Source: Bacillota bacterium (lineage in GTDB: Bacteria > Bacillota > Clostridia > Christensenellales > Aristaeellaceae). From it: a stretch of DNA of 61,602 nucleotides. The stretch covers positions 1-61,602 of the forward strand of contig JAEWSC010000004.1 in the NCBI GenBank assembly GCA_023398575.1, read 5' to 3'. Position numbers and translations under genes: made by a program. This document shows positions 51,424 through 60,172 of the stretch, piece by piece. A model generated the notes under the pieces. It was not told where the DNA came from. It ran no database searches and saw only the letters and a list, made by a program, of their open reading frames with translations. Positions within the stretch are counted from its first letter, which is position 1; the number at the start of each line of letters is the position of its first letter.

Positions 51424-52041
51424 ATGATACAGATAAAGACTGACAAGCGGAAGGCGCAGGGGGCCGAAACCAAGAGAAAGCTATATGAGATTGCGGAAAA
51501 GCTATTTACGGAGCGAGACTTTGCCGCCGTCAGCGTAGAGGATATTACCGATGAGGCCGGCATTACCAAGGGTGCTTTCTATGTGCACTTTGAGTCCAAG
51601 GATGCACTGATCGCCCTTCTGATTGCGGATTACACCTCCCGCGCCGATACGGATTATAAGGCCTTTTTGGAAACGCTTCCTGCCGATATGCATGTTACCG
51701 AAATTCTCCTTGCCCTGACCGAAAAAATTGCCGATGTGATTACCGGTACATACGGCCATGAAAATATGAAGAAGCTATACCAGCTGATGCTGGCCGGAAG
51801 CGTGGGTACCGAGGCGGTAAAGAGCTACAGCCGGGAGCTTTACTTGCTGTTTCAAGGCGTATTGGAGGGAGGCATCCGGCGAGGGGAAATCAAAAGCACC
51901 CTGCCGGTTGATATGATCGCCCGGCACTTTGTCATGGCGATCCGAGGCGCCAGCTATGAGTGGTGCATCCGATACCCGGACTTTGACTTGAAAGAGCAGG
52001 CTGTTGCGCTCATGAGATTGCTGATAGCGGGACTTTGGTGA
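51424..52041 (+). CDS. TetR-family transcriptional regulator
   Basis: 206 residues. The N-terminal helix-turn-helix reads KLYEIAEKLFTERDFAAVSVEDITDEAGITKGAFYVHFESKDAL in segments typical of TetR proteins; the C-terminal ligand and dimer domain is variable. The start is ATG 51424 after AAGAGG; a longer frame upstream covers the operator and is not used. A palindromic operator lies directly in front. The neighbouring genes are a MalT-like regulator (divergent) and a replication module (convergent), so its target beyond itself is unclear; the RiPP regulator is one candidate. Confidence 0.92.
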   Translation: MIQIKTDKRKAQGAETKRKLYEIAEKLFTERDFAAVSVEDITDEAGITKGAFYVHFESKDALIALLIADYTSRADTDYKAFLETLPADMHVTEILLALTEKIADVITGTYGHENMKKLYQLMLAGSVGTEAVKSYSRELYLLFQGVLEGGIRRGEIKSTLPVDMIARHFVMAIRGASYEWCIRYPDFDLKEQAVALMRLLIAGLW

Positions 52042-52193
52042 AGTGGGCAGAATAATGTAGATCTCTCACAGGTCCCAAAAGACCCGAGGATTTGATTGGG
52101 TTATCTGTTGTTCGGCAACGGTTTATCTGCTGGAGCACTTTTCTAAAACCAGTAGCAAAAAAATGGAGCTGTCATAGATGAGTGAATAGATTT

Positions 52194-54746
52194 TTAGGTA
52201 TCATGGTAACAAGTAACACCATTTAAGGCTTCAACCTCTGTGTTCATGAACCCCGCGACATCGCATCGCTGCTTCAAAAGCGCGTAATTCAGGACCGTTG
52301 CTTTGCGGAGTTCACCATCGAACCGGATCGGCTTGTCCTCGACATACAGGTCAGATTTGCGAAGCTGCCGCATGAAAGCGGGATACGTCAGACACTCGCC
52401 CACAATCGCGTAGTCACGACGGTATTTGGTAAACAAATCATAGGCCGATTTGAAGTGGATCGCTATAAGTCCACTCTCCAGCATCCGACAATTGTCCGCG
52501 CTAAGGCCCATCCGGTCCATGACTTCCAGCGTTTGTTCCACTACGCTCTTGCTGGTCTCACCACCGTCCAGCAGGTATTCGCGTGTTGCGAAGACAAGGT
52601 ATCTTACGCAAGCATCCATGCCAATCGGAAATACTTGTCCCCATTCGAGGCACAGGCTTGTACAGAGTGATTCCAATAGCCGAAGACCAACCACGCAGCA
52701 GGCAAGATTGTTTACTACGCGGGATGGCATAGAAGAGCCGAGCATTCGCATTGCATCCTTGTGCCATGCTCCAACATCCATTACTTTTATGTTCAACGCA
52801 ACATTGAGTAGTGCTCGCCCGAAGCTGGTTACAGTGTCCGTCAACGCGGAGAGTTGGATGAAAGCCGCCCTAGTCTGCGCATCTTTGAGATCCCGTTTCG
52901 AGAACAATAGCTCAACAGATCTTTCCCTGATCGCTGTTTCGTCCGGGGATTCTTCACCGGCTACAACCAATGGCGCCAGCAGTGAATAGCTGATTTGCGA
53001 CTGATCCGCCCTGCCGCGTACGCCCTCATGACCGTCGTAGCTGTCACGAAAATGGTTGTACAATGACTGCAGGCGAAGCTTGTCGATCTTAGACGGTTTG
53101 AACTCATCCAACGCCTGGGGAACGAGGTTGCTGGACGCGGCATCTTTCATGAGCGTGAATGCGGTAACCTGTGGCGCAGCCGTTACCTTGCTACGCCCGA
53201 AAATGGGGAGAATGACGCGTTCCAGCGTATTGGATTTCCCGCTGCCGGCCTCACCAATGAGAAAGAGATGTGGGTACTTGATACCTGACTTTCGCAAATG
53301 CTCTTTCAGGAAGCAGCCGGCACACCAGGCTAAGACGGACACCGTTTTGGCAGGCTCGTTGTAATCCAGTAGCAACGGACCTAATTCCATAAGTTTATCC
53401 GGGGCAATGGCGGCAGCCTCCGGCAATGAGGATTCAATGGAGGCGTACTTCTCAAGCTGTACCATATCTTCGACCACCTCCCCACCTCCCGCGAGCGCAC
53501 CACACTTGTTAACAAAGACCCAACGCCTCTCTCGCTCGTGAAGGCCCAGGGCTTTGACGCCGTACTTCTTTACCCATTCCATTTCGGCAAGGTATCCTTT
53601 GAGAATCTCAAGGTCACCTTCGGAACCTGTGTAGGAGAGCGATATGGTCCTTTTGTTCAGTACACCCTTGAATTTCTGGAGGTTGCCGAAGTCAGTGGTC
53701 ATGAATACCTGACGAAATGATTCGCCCTGCACAGTTACAAGATCGCAGGTCATCTGCGCCTCCTCCTCGGAGATAATCATATCAATGGGATGAACAGTGA
53801 AATTCGTGATCGGATACACACTGTCACCCTTGATACGGTAGTAGCGCCTGTTTCGCTCGAATATTACCGGTTCTCCCTCTGGAGAATAGGTTTGTTCAGT
53901 TCGCTCGATGGCCTGGCGGATGGTTTCCGATCCATAGGTAGAACCATTCGCATGGTGGACAGTATCCCATTTCTCGCGCAGAAGGGCTGATTTGCGGAAC
54001 AACCTGTCCATCTGTTCTGCATCCTTACCGGTCCAGAAGGCCAAGTTGCAGCAAAGCGCCAGATCTGCCTCCGACTGACTGCCAAACTTGTCCTTCCAGT
54101 TTCCTTCCCATAGGTCAGAGAATTCTTCGCCATTGGCTGCGGCACGCGCTTTCATAAGCACATCCTCATCAGTCAGCTGGACTGGCTGGCGAGCACGCTT
54201 TGGCGTTTTCTCCTTGCGTTTTTTTGCGACATACGTTTCATGAATCCACGGAAGAGCCACCGCTCCGTTCGCGATTTCCCCAGGCGTGTCCTTCAGATGC
54301 TGACCGGTCATTGTGAAGTAGCGGTCTTTTGCGTAAATCTCCACGCAGGTGGAGCTGTTTTTGTTGCCCTTGCCAGGCATGATGCCATGATAGAAAATGT
54401 GCAGCCCGGTGCCAGAAGGTGATATTTCCGTATACGAGGGGAACTTGTCCAGGATATCCTTGGCGATATCATTGAGCTTTCCATCCTCACTGCGGCAATG
54501 GTCAATGTCCACACCAACAATGCCGCACTCCTCCGTGAACACAAAGCCTAAGCCGGTGAACTGGAACTTATCCCGGGCTGCCTCTGCCTCCGACAGCGTC
54601 CCCCAGGTTTGGGGATTCGTAGAGGATGCCTTATTTCCTGACTTTGGGTTATAGGGTACCTTGCGAGGTTTGCCGCCCTTGGGGTCTGGTTCCAAGCGCC
54701 AGCATATCCATTGTGCTATACTTGTGAAATCCCTGGGAAAACTCAT
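52194..54746 (-). CDS. Phage/plasmid primase-polymerase with helicase-type ATPase
   Basis: 850 residues. The N-terminal primase-polymerase-like domain has Asp80 and Asp82 in VGVDIDHC and a His in GTGLHIFYH. A helical domain near 205-265 (DLWEGNWKDKFGSQSEAD) resembles that of NrS-1-type phage polymerases. A C-terminal helicase-like ATPase has Walker A GEAGSGKS (498-505). It would prime and unwind a phage or plasmid origin. ATG 54746 overlaps the stop of the upstream gene (ATGA) after GAGGAGG. It is the last gene of the minus-strand replication module. Confidence 0.88.
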   Translation of the reverse strand: MSFPRDFTSIAQWICWRLEPDPKGGKPRKVPYNPKSGNKASSTNPQTWGTLSEAEAARDKFQFTGLGFVFTEECGIVGVDIDHCRSEDGKLNDIAKDILDKFPSYTEISPSGTGLHIFYHGIMPGKGNKNSSTCVEIYAKDRYFTMTGQHLKDTPGEIANGAVALPWIHETYVAKKRKEKTPKRARQPVQLTDEDVLMKARAAANGEEFSDLWEGNWKDKFGSQSEADLALCCNLAFWTGKDAEQMDRLFRKSALLREKWDTVHHANGSTYGSETIRQAIERTEQTYSPEGEPVIFERNRRYYRIKGDSVYPITNFTVHPIDMIISEEEAQMTCDLVTVQGESFRQVFMTTDFGNLQKFKGVLNKRTISLSYTGSEGDLEILKGYLAEMEWVKKYGVKALGLHERERRWVFVNKCGALAGGGEVVEDMVQLEKYASIESSLPEAAAIAPDKLMELGPLLLDYNEPAKTVSVLAWCAGCFLKEHLRKSGIKYPHLFLIGEAGSGKSNTLERVILPIFGRSKVTAAPQVTAFTLMKDAASSNLVPQALDEFKPSKIDKLRLQSLYNHFRDSYDGHEGVRGRADQSQISYSLLAPLVVAGEESPDETAIRERSVELLFSKRDLKDAQTRAAFIQLSALTDTVTSFGRALLNVALNIKVMDVGAWHKDAMRMLGSSMPSRVVNNLACCVVGLRLLESLCTSLCLEWGQVFPIGMDACVRYLVFATREYLLDGGETSKSVVEQTLEVMDRMGLSADNCRMLESGLIAIHFKSAYDLFTKYRRDYAIVGECLTYPAFMRQLRKSDLYVEDKPIRFDGELRKATVLNYALLKQRCDVAGFMNTEVEALNGVTCYHDT

Positions 54747-55174
54747 GCGTTCACCTCCTCACAGGTGGTGGAAAAATGACGGACGACGATATTGCGCCAG
54801 CGAGCTCTGCGGATTTCCCGCTTCATCCCCTCGCTGACGGTATCTCCGAAGAACCATAATTCCTGGCACCGAGTAAGCAGGATCAGCCCCATATGCAGCG
54901 CCAATTCACGTGTCTCCTCAGTTTCTTCCTCCATGAACTGAGGAAAGAGTAGATGTGGGGCGATAGGGAGCATCCCTTGGGAGAGGGTATAGGCGCAGTA
55001 GCGCCGGGCGTTTTCCATGTTTTCTTGGATATCTCCTTTGTAAGGGGAGCAGATGTAGGTAATCGGCATGTAGTGAAGCTGCTTTCCTCGTACTTCTCGC
55101 AGGATATCTTGCAGCGCAACACAGGCCGTGGGATCAACGTATCCCGAGGCGTTTCTGAATAGATCCTTTTCCAT
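54743..55174 (-). CDS. DUF4406/nucleoside deoxyribosyltransferase-like protein
   Basis: 143 residues. ITYICSPYKGDIQENMENARRYCAYTLSQG, followed by PIAPHLLFPQF and a Glu-rich segment, resembles DUF4406-type proteins distantly related to nucleoside 2-deoxyribosyltransferases. These often sit in phage replication modules, perhaps affecting nucleotide metabolism. ATG 55174 is preceded by GGAGTGAGG; a longer frame would overlap the polymerase gene. It overlaps the primase start by four bases. Confidence 0.75.
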   Translation of the reverse strand: MEKDLFRNASGYVDPTACVALQDILREVRGKQLHYMPITYICSPYKGDIQENMENARRYCAYTLSQGMLPIAPHLLFPQFMEEETEETRELALHMGLILLTRCQELWFFGDTVSEGMKREIRRARWRNIVVRHFSTTCEEVNA

Positions 55175-55181
55175 ACCATCC

Positions 55182-57101
55182 TCACTCCATCTCCGACATG
55201 TGTCCGAAGTCCAGCCCGATGGCAGCCTCTGCCACAATCGGCACATCAAATTCCAGGAAAGGCTGCGCTTCCATGCAGCTCTTGACATACTTCACTGCTT
55301 CCGCTATTCTGTCGGCAGGAAGTTCGAAAACCAACTCATCATGTATTTGCAGCAGCGGTTTAAGCCACGGACGTTCGGGTAAACCAGCGATCAAGCCACC
55401 AAGCGCAAGCTTCAGGATATCGGCGGCAGTACCTTGTATCGGGGTGTTCAAAGCGCAGCGCTCAGCATAGCTTCTCTTTCCCCAGTCCTGGGACCGGATG
55501 CCTGGCAGGTATCGGCGCCGGCCTAGAAATGTCTGCGTATACTGCCTTGTGGCAGCTGTTTTCTTTGTTTGTTCTTGCCAACGCGATAATGCCGGGTAAC
55601 CTGCTTTCAGATTATGAATGATTTCCTCACATTCATCCAAGGGCTTGTTCAAGCCGGCCTTAAATCTCAGCTGCCGCTGGAGTCCCCGGGCGAACAGGCC
55701 GAAGCATGCTCCGAAATTCACTCCTTTTGCGATGGTTCGGTTCTCTTTGTATGCAGGAGCAGTTTTATCGACTGCCTGTTCATAAGGGATGCCGAAGATA
55801 ACTGAGGTGGTCTGAGCATGGATGTCGCCTCCGGTACGATAGGTGTCCAGCATCTTTTCATCCCGGCAGTAGAAGGCTCCAATTCGAAGCTCAATCTGGC
55901 TGAAGTCACAGGATAACAGCACATGGCCTTCCGGCGCGACGATGAAGGAGCGGATGCCCACCGGATCGTTGCCTTTGCGAGGCGCATTTTGACAATTTGG
56001 ATTTCGTGCTGCGAAACGTCCGGTCTCTGTCGCTAGAGGGAACAGGTCCGGATGGATACGTCCGGTGGCTGGGTTTATATAGCGTAGGTAGGCATCGATA
56101 TACGTTGTTTTCAGCTTCGACCAGCGCCGGTACTCGTGCACCAGATCGAACAATGGTTGCAGCTCCGGCCGGTGTTCTGCACACCATTCTGACAACATCA
56201 CCATCGCCTGATCATCGGCAGCTTCGGCGTTTCTAGCCGTAGTCTTGAGAACCGGCAGGCCGAGGTCTTTGTAGAGGTAATCTTTGAAGGCTTTTGTCCC
56301 GGCATTTGCCCCTATGTCCACATCTCCGATCAGACAGTGGATCTTGTCCTGCAGGTCAATGAGCCTGGCACATGCCTCTCCCTGTTTACGGACCATTGCG
56401 GTCTCGTCCACCAGCAGTCCGTTGTACTTCATGAGGCCGCAGTAAACCGCCGTGTGGGATTCAATATCCTCAACAATGAACCGATGCCTGGGCAGGAATG
56501 TGTCAAACCATTGGTTAAATCGGTAATACAACCTGAGGGCATAGTCCGAGTCGGCGCAGGCATAGCGTATAGTTTCCGGATCGTTGGCATCCAGTTCATC
56601 AAAGAACCGGCCCGCGGTTACCTCTTCGAAGGAGGGCAGCACTTCGCCCAGCAGTTCAGGTACCAGGGTCTTGAGACCGCAGTCGGTAAGGCTGCGAAAC
56701 TCGAACGTGCTTTTCAATGTCATCTGCGCCGCCGCGATGGTATCATAACACGGCGGTTGGAGGACAACGTCCAGTGCGTACAAAAACATGCTCTCGAAAG
56801 CGAGATTGTGTGCTACTTTGATAACCTCAGGATTCATCCAAAGCTCTCTCCTAAAAAAGGAAATCACCTGCTCTGCGTCTGAGTTTCCTCCACCAAGATG
56901 ACGAATCGGGATATAGATGGCACTTCCTGCCTCCACCGAAAGGCTTACGCCGACGATATGAGCACGATGGGTGTCCAGAGAAGCTTTAGGATCATTCCGA
57001 TATTGCGGGAGCGGTGCTGTTTCAAAATCAAAAGCAACAACCTTTGCATCACCAATGTACTGACTGATTTCCTCCATAGTGGTCACGCATTTGTAATCCA
57101 T
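55182..57101 (-). CDS. Phage-type family A DNA polymerase
   Basis: 639 residues. The N-terminal 3'-5' exonuclease has Asp25 and Glu27 (VAFDFETAP). The polymerase domain has motif A LLSCDFSQIELR, motif B RTIAKGVNFGACFGL and motif C LQIHDELVFE. There is no 5'-3' exonuclease domain, as in phage enzymes rather than chromosomal Pol I. AAGGAG precedes ATG 57101. It replicates the element carrying this module, together with the primase-helicase downstream and the SNF2 helicase upstream. Confidence 0.93.
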   Translation of the reverse strand: MDYKCVTTMEEISQYIGDAKVVAFDFETAPLPQYRNDPKASLDTHRAHIVGVSLSVEAGSAIYIPIRHLGGGNSDAEQVISFFRRELWMNPEVIKVAHNLAFESMFLYALDVVLQPPCYDTIAAAQMTLKSTFEFRSLTDCGLKTLVPELLGEVLPSFEEVTAGRFFDELDANDPETIRYACADSDYALRLYYRFNQWFDTFLPRHRFIVEDIESHTAVYCGLMKYNGLLVDETAMVRKQGEACARLIDLQDKIHCLIGDVDIGANAGTKAFKDYLYKDLGLPVLKTTARNAEAADDQAMVMLSEWCAEHRPELQPLFDLVHEYRRWSKLKTTYIDAYLRYINPATGRIHPDLFPLATETGRFAARNPNCQNAPRKGNDPVGIRSFIVAPEGHVLLSCDFSQIELRIGAFYCRDEKMLDTYRTGGDIHAQTTSVIFGIPYEQAVDKTAPAYKENRTIAKGVNFGACFGLFARGLQRQLRFKAGLNKPLDECEEIIHNLKAGYPALSRWQEQTKKTAATRQYTQTFLGRRRYLPGIRSQDWGKRSYAERCALNTPIQGTAADILKLALGGLIAGLPERPWLKPLLQIHDELVFELPADRIAEAVKYVKSCMEAQPFLEFDVPIVAEAAIGLDFGHMSEME

Positions 57102-57161
57102 CGATTATTCTCCTTGACTGGCCGGGAAGGAGGGGTAACCTCCTCCCCAAACCAAGTAGCA

Positions 57162-57923
57162 TTACTTCAAAGGCTGCAGGATCTCGCCGGTTTCTGGATC
57201 GATATTATCGGGAAAATCAGTTCCTTCCGCTGTTTCTTCCACATCGTAACCCACCTTCAGACTGACACCCTTGATCTGTTCGGAAAGCTTGGCGATCACA
57301 GCCTGCTCCTCTTTTTTCAATGGCCGATCGATGACGAATTGTGCTTGGGAGTAGGTAATGCCCCCGCTGTTCACCGTCTTTTTCAAGGAGAAACGGGTGA
57401 CGATCATGTTGGATTTATAGCCCTTCCCAAGCAGCCGCTTGATGTACCGGGTAAACTCCTTTAACGAACCTGTAGGCAATGAAAGCAGCAGCGGGAAGAT
57501 TTCACCCTCACGAAGGATATAAATGCGGCGACGGTTTTTGCAAAGCTTGCTGCCGTTGGCGCCTGAGCCGAACTGGTTATAGGGGCACTTGGAACAGTCA
57601 CCGCCAGGATTTCCGACGCCGGTCGTTCCATCGAAGCTGCCGCAATCGGGTGGGTTATTCCCGCCGACATAGGCATTTTTGTAATAGGCGAATAGGGGAT
57701 GATGCCATAGGATCACGCCGCTGAATTCTTTGACGGCATCTGGTTCATCCGCATCTTCCCCGGGCAACTCGAATACGGTGCTTCCGGCAGAGGGGATCTT
57801 GATCCTATCGAAGGTCATGTTCAGGCCATCCAGTTCCTCTGCCATGGCGGTGCTAAGGTTAAAATCCATCAGTTGGGCAAAGGCATTGTTTTCCGGGAGA
57901 GTTGTGATATCGGTTTTAGGCAT
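57162..57923 (-). CDS. Phage replication-module protein of unknown function with four cysteines
   Basis: 253 residues, soluble. A central segment has four cysteines (PPDCGSFDG, GGDCSKCPYN, SKLCKNRR) that may hold zinc or an iron-sulfur cluster, followed by a beta-rich part and an acidic tail (DFPDNIDPETGEIL). By position before the polymerase and by its acidic C terminus it might be a single-strand DNA-binding or recombination accessory protein, but I do not recognise the family. ATG 57923 follows AGGAGG; the frame upstream overlaps the preceding gene's stop. Confidence 0.75.
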   Translation of the reverse strand: MPKTDITTLPENNAFAQLMDFNLSTAMAEELDGLNMTFDRIKIPSAGSTVFELPGEDADEPDAVKEFSGVILWHHPLFAYYKNAYVGGNNPPDCGSFDGTTGVGNPGGDCSKCPYNQFGSGANGSKLCKNRRRIYILREGEIFPLLLSLPTGSLKEFTRYIKRLLGKGYKSNMIVTRFSLKKTVNSGGITYSQAQFVIDRPLKKEEQAVIAKLSEQIKGVSLKVGYDVEETAEGTDFPDNIDPETGEILQPLK

Positions 57924-57942
57924 AATAGCTTCCTCCTGTTTT

Positions 57943-58359
57943 TCATTTGGCCGACTTACGTACACCTACTGTGGCTTTTTCATAGATATTGACCAATCCA
58001 TTGAGCCAGTCGGGCAATACATCTCCGTTTTCCGCTATCTGTTCCTTGACGAAAGCAGAAAAGGAATTGCTATTGACTGTCTCTTGCACCAGTTCACCAA
58101 AGCCTTCTACTTTCAGTGCACAAAACAGGTCATCCTTACATCCGGCTACGGCGGATGCCCTGATAGTAGTCGTTAAACAGAACAGAGTACCCGCGCGGGT
58201 AAAATTCTGTGTCTCCGTCTGTGCCATGATCTCAGAGAGCGCAAAGTCCACACGCTCGATCTCGGCATTGATTTCCTTGAGCTCCTGCTCGGCAAATTGC
58301 TTCGTCTCGCGGAGCTCACGAAGTTGATCTGCCAGCTCAAACATCTTATCGGGTTGCAT
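57943..58359 (-). CDS. Small coiled-coil phage protein of unknown function
   Basis: 138 residues. The N-terminal ~45 residues (LADQLRELRETKQFAEQELKEINAEIERV) form a clear coiled coil; a mixed domain with two Cys follows. Similar small coiled-coil proteins occur beside phage SNF2 helicases, but the function is unknown. TGGAGG precedes ATG 58359. It lies between the helicase and the four-cysteine protein and is probably cotranscribed with both. Confidence 0.75.
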   Translation of the reverse strand: MQPDKMFELADQLRELRETKQFAEQELKEINAEIERVDFALSEIMAQTETQNFTRAGTLFCLTTTIRASAVAGCKDDLFCALKVEGFGELVQETVNSNSFSAFVKEQIAENGDVLPDWLNGLVNIYEKATVGVRKSAK

Positions 58360-58373
58360 GCTTGTCCTCCAAA

Positions 58374-59789
58374 TTAGATAAATGGGTTATGTCCGGTGCG
58401 AGATTCGTCTACCAGCATCTTAGCAAGGTTCACCTTATCCCGCAGTGCCTGCAGAACCTTTTCATCCACCGTGCCTTTGGCTACAAGGTGGATGTAGGTG
58501 CAGGGTAGCGTCTGTGTGACGCGATGGATGCGGGCGCGGGTCTGTTCATAGTTGCTCATGGAGTAGTCAAGGGAGTAGAAGACCATGGTGCTGGCGGCGG
58601 TGATTGTGAAGCCAAGGCCTGCCGTGGCGATCTGGCCAACGAACACGGTCACTTCGGGGTCCGTTTGGAAGGCCGCCACCTGGGCGTCCCGATCCTTGAT
58701 CTCACCGGAGATCTGTGCGTACCTGATTCCCTTTTTCGATAGCAGCTTCCCGATGGCCCGGATCTCCGGTATGAACCTGGCAATGATCACGAGCTTCCTG
58801 CCGTCCTGCTCCGTGCTTTCGATGATATCGGAGAGCGCTTCCAGCTTGGCCGAGGAAACTTGTTCGGCGATAGGTGAATCGTCGCCGCCGAGGAATCCTC
58901 CCGTTAGCTGCGATAGACGCAGAAGTCGGGTCAGCACGTTGGTCACGGTGACGGTATCGCCGGCCACTTCCGCGTAGCTGTCCTTTATGAGCTGGCGGTA
59001 GGTGCGCATGGCGGCCGGCTCCAGATCTACTCGCTGCACGATATCTGTAGTACCGGGGAGGTCCAAACACTCCGCCTTCGTCGCCCGGAATGCGATGGAA
59101 TGCAGCCGTTCCGTAAATTCCGCCTCCATGCTTTTCTTCATGACCGGCGTGTGGTTTCCGTAGCCCACCATGTCGAAGTAGCGGTTGCGGAACTGGTAGA
59201 AGCTCTGACCGTACACTCTCGGGTCAGCGAATTTGTACTGGCTGAACACGTCTACCGGCTTGTTGGTAATGACCGTTCCGGTGAGCAGGAGGCGGTATTT
59301 CGCTTTTGCGCCCAGACGGTGCATTGCCTTGGAGGCTGAGATATTGTGGGTCTTGATCTTGTGCCCCTCATCCGCGATGATGAGGTCCGGTGCCCATTTG
59401 CGCAGTTCGGTTTCCAACCGCCATGCGGATTCGTAATTCACCACCAGTACTTGCAGCGATGTCTCTTTCATAAGGCGGATAGTATCTGTCTTCCGAGCAG
59501 TAGAGCCTTCCAGAATGGTCAGCATGTAATTGAAATCAGCGAATTTCTGGAACTCGTCCGACCATACGCCCAGGATGGAGAGAGGTGCAACCACCAGCAG
59601 GCGACGGACGTTCCCGACATTCCAGAGTACACCTGTGATGGCGATGGCAGTGATCGTTTTCCCAGTCCCCATCTCCATAAGGAGCGCGGCTCCGCCGCCA
59701 TGTGCAAGCTTTTCTAGTGCAAAATCAGCCGCTTCGATCTGATGACGATAGGGAGCCGCGCGGATCGGCAGTTTCATTTCCTTCTGCAT
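58374..59789 (-). CDS. SNF2-family helicase-like ATPase of the replication module
   Basis: 471 residues of superfamily 2. Walker A EMGTGKTI is near residues 39-46, motif Ia follows (LLVVAPLSILGVW), the DEGH box is in LIIADEGHKI, motif III is LLTGT, and the C-terminal helicase lobe ends with TRARIHRVTQ. It is of the short phage SNF2 type. It probably remodels DNA-protein complexes during element replication or recombination. TGGAGG precedes ATG 59789. It is the first intact gene of the module and is preceded by a pair of palindromes. Confidence 0.92.
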   Translation of the reverse strand: MQKEMKLPIRAAPYRHQIEAADFALEKLAHGGGAALLMEMGTGKTITAIAITGVLWNVGNVRRLLVVAPLSILGVWSDEFQKFADFNYMLTILEGSTARKTDTIRLMKETSLQVLVVNYESAWRLETELRKWAPDLIIADEGHKIKTHNISASKAMHRLGAKAKYRLLLTGTVITNKPVDVFSQYKFADPRVYGQSFYQFRNRYFDMVGYGNHTPVMKKSMEAEFTERLHSIAFRATKAECLDLPGTTDIVQRVDLEPAAMRTYRQLIKDSYAEVAGDTVTVTNVLTRLLRLSQLTGGFLGGDDSPIAEQVSSAKLEALSDIIESTEQDGRKLVIIARFIPEIRAIGKLLSKKGIRYAQISGEIKDRDAQVAAFQTDPEVTVFVGQIATAGLGFTITAASTMVFYSLDYSMSNYEQTRARIHRVTQTLPCTYIHLVAKGTVDEKVLQALRDKVNLAKMLVDESRTGHNPFI

Positions 59790-59870
59790 GTATTCAACCT
59801 CCAGTCTGTTTTCGGATGACGCTATTCATCTGCGCCATGTGTATCGTAGTGCTTTTCGGACCGCTCAAAC

Positions 59871-59980
59871 AGGTCAGCTGCTGACCCCCTCAAAAAGCTA
59901 GGTGTTTCAAGGGTTTTTGCTGTTTTGAACACAAAAAAAGGCCCGAAAAGGGCCAAAAAAGGGTCAACTGCTGACCCCCT
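59871..59980. repeat. Pair of 20-bp palindromic repeats upstream of the replication module
   Basis: Copies at 59871-59890 and 59961-59980 share the core GTCA(G/A)CTGCTGACCCCCT, 18 of 20 bases identical, 90 bases apart. The first contains a perfect 15-base palindrome (GGTCAGC, T, GCTGACC). They may be repressor operators or origin-type sites. Confidence 0.6.
59933..59954 (-). terminator. Rho-independent terminator on the minus strand
   Basis: On the minus strand GGCCC, loop TTTTC, GGGCC and seven T. It lies between the two palindromes upstream of the SNF2 gene and would stop transcripts entering from the right. Confidence 0.65.
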
Positions 59981-60006
59981 GATGAAAAATAAATTTGCAT
60001 AAAAAA

Positions 60007-60030
60007 ATGCCGGGCGTTTGCCCGGCATTA
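60007..60030 (-). terminator. Rho-independent terminator on the minus strand
   Basis: On the minus strand an AATGCCGGGC / GCCCGGCATT stem with a tiny loop is followed by seven T. It lies right after the 44-codon remnant ending at 60038. Confidence 0.8.
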
Positions 60031-60037
60031 CGCTGTG

Positions 60038-60172
60038 TTATGCGATTGAGTTCATTTTCAGCGGTTCAAATTTGCTTGCCTGCAGGAACTTTTGCACATC
60101 GTCTATACTATCCATGAACAGACAATCCAGGATATACCGGTATGCGCGGTGTTCCGGTATATCCCGAAGCAT
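60038..60172 (-). pseudogene. 3' remnant of an unrecognised gene (44 codons)
   Basis: The minus strand reads MLRDIPEHRAYRYILDCLFM, then MDSIDDVQKFLQASKFEPL and a few more residues to a stop at 60038, directly before a terminator. The frame stays plausibly coding for about ten codons upstream, with no ribosome-binding site, until it meets the McrC-like frame. This looks like the C terminus of a gene of the mobile element whose 5' part was lost at the junction. Confidence 0.55.

Noticed and set aside
59822..60028. A 68-codon minus-strand frame with a repeated RGSA motif
   Set aside because: It spans two terminators and the palindromic repeats, has no ribosome-binding site, and its internal repeat comes from the DNA palindromes.
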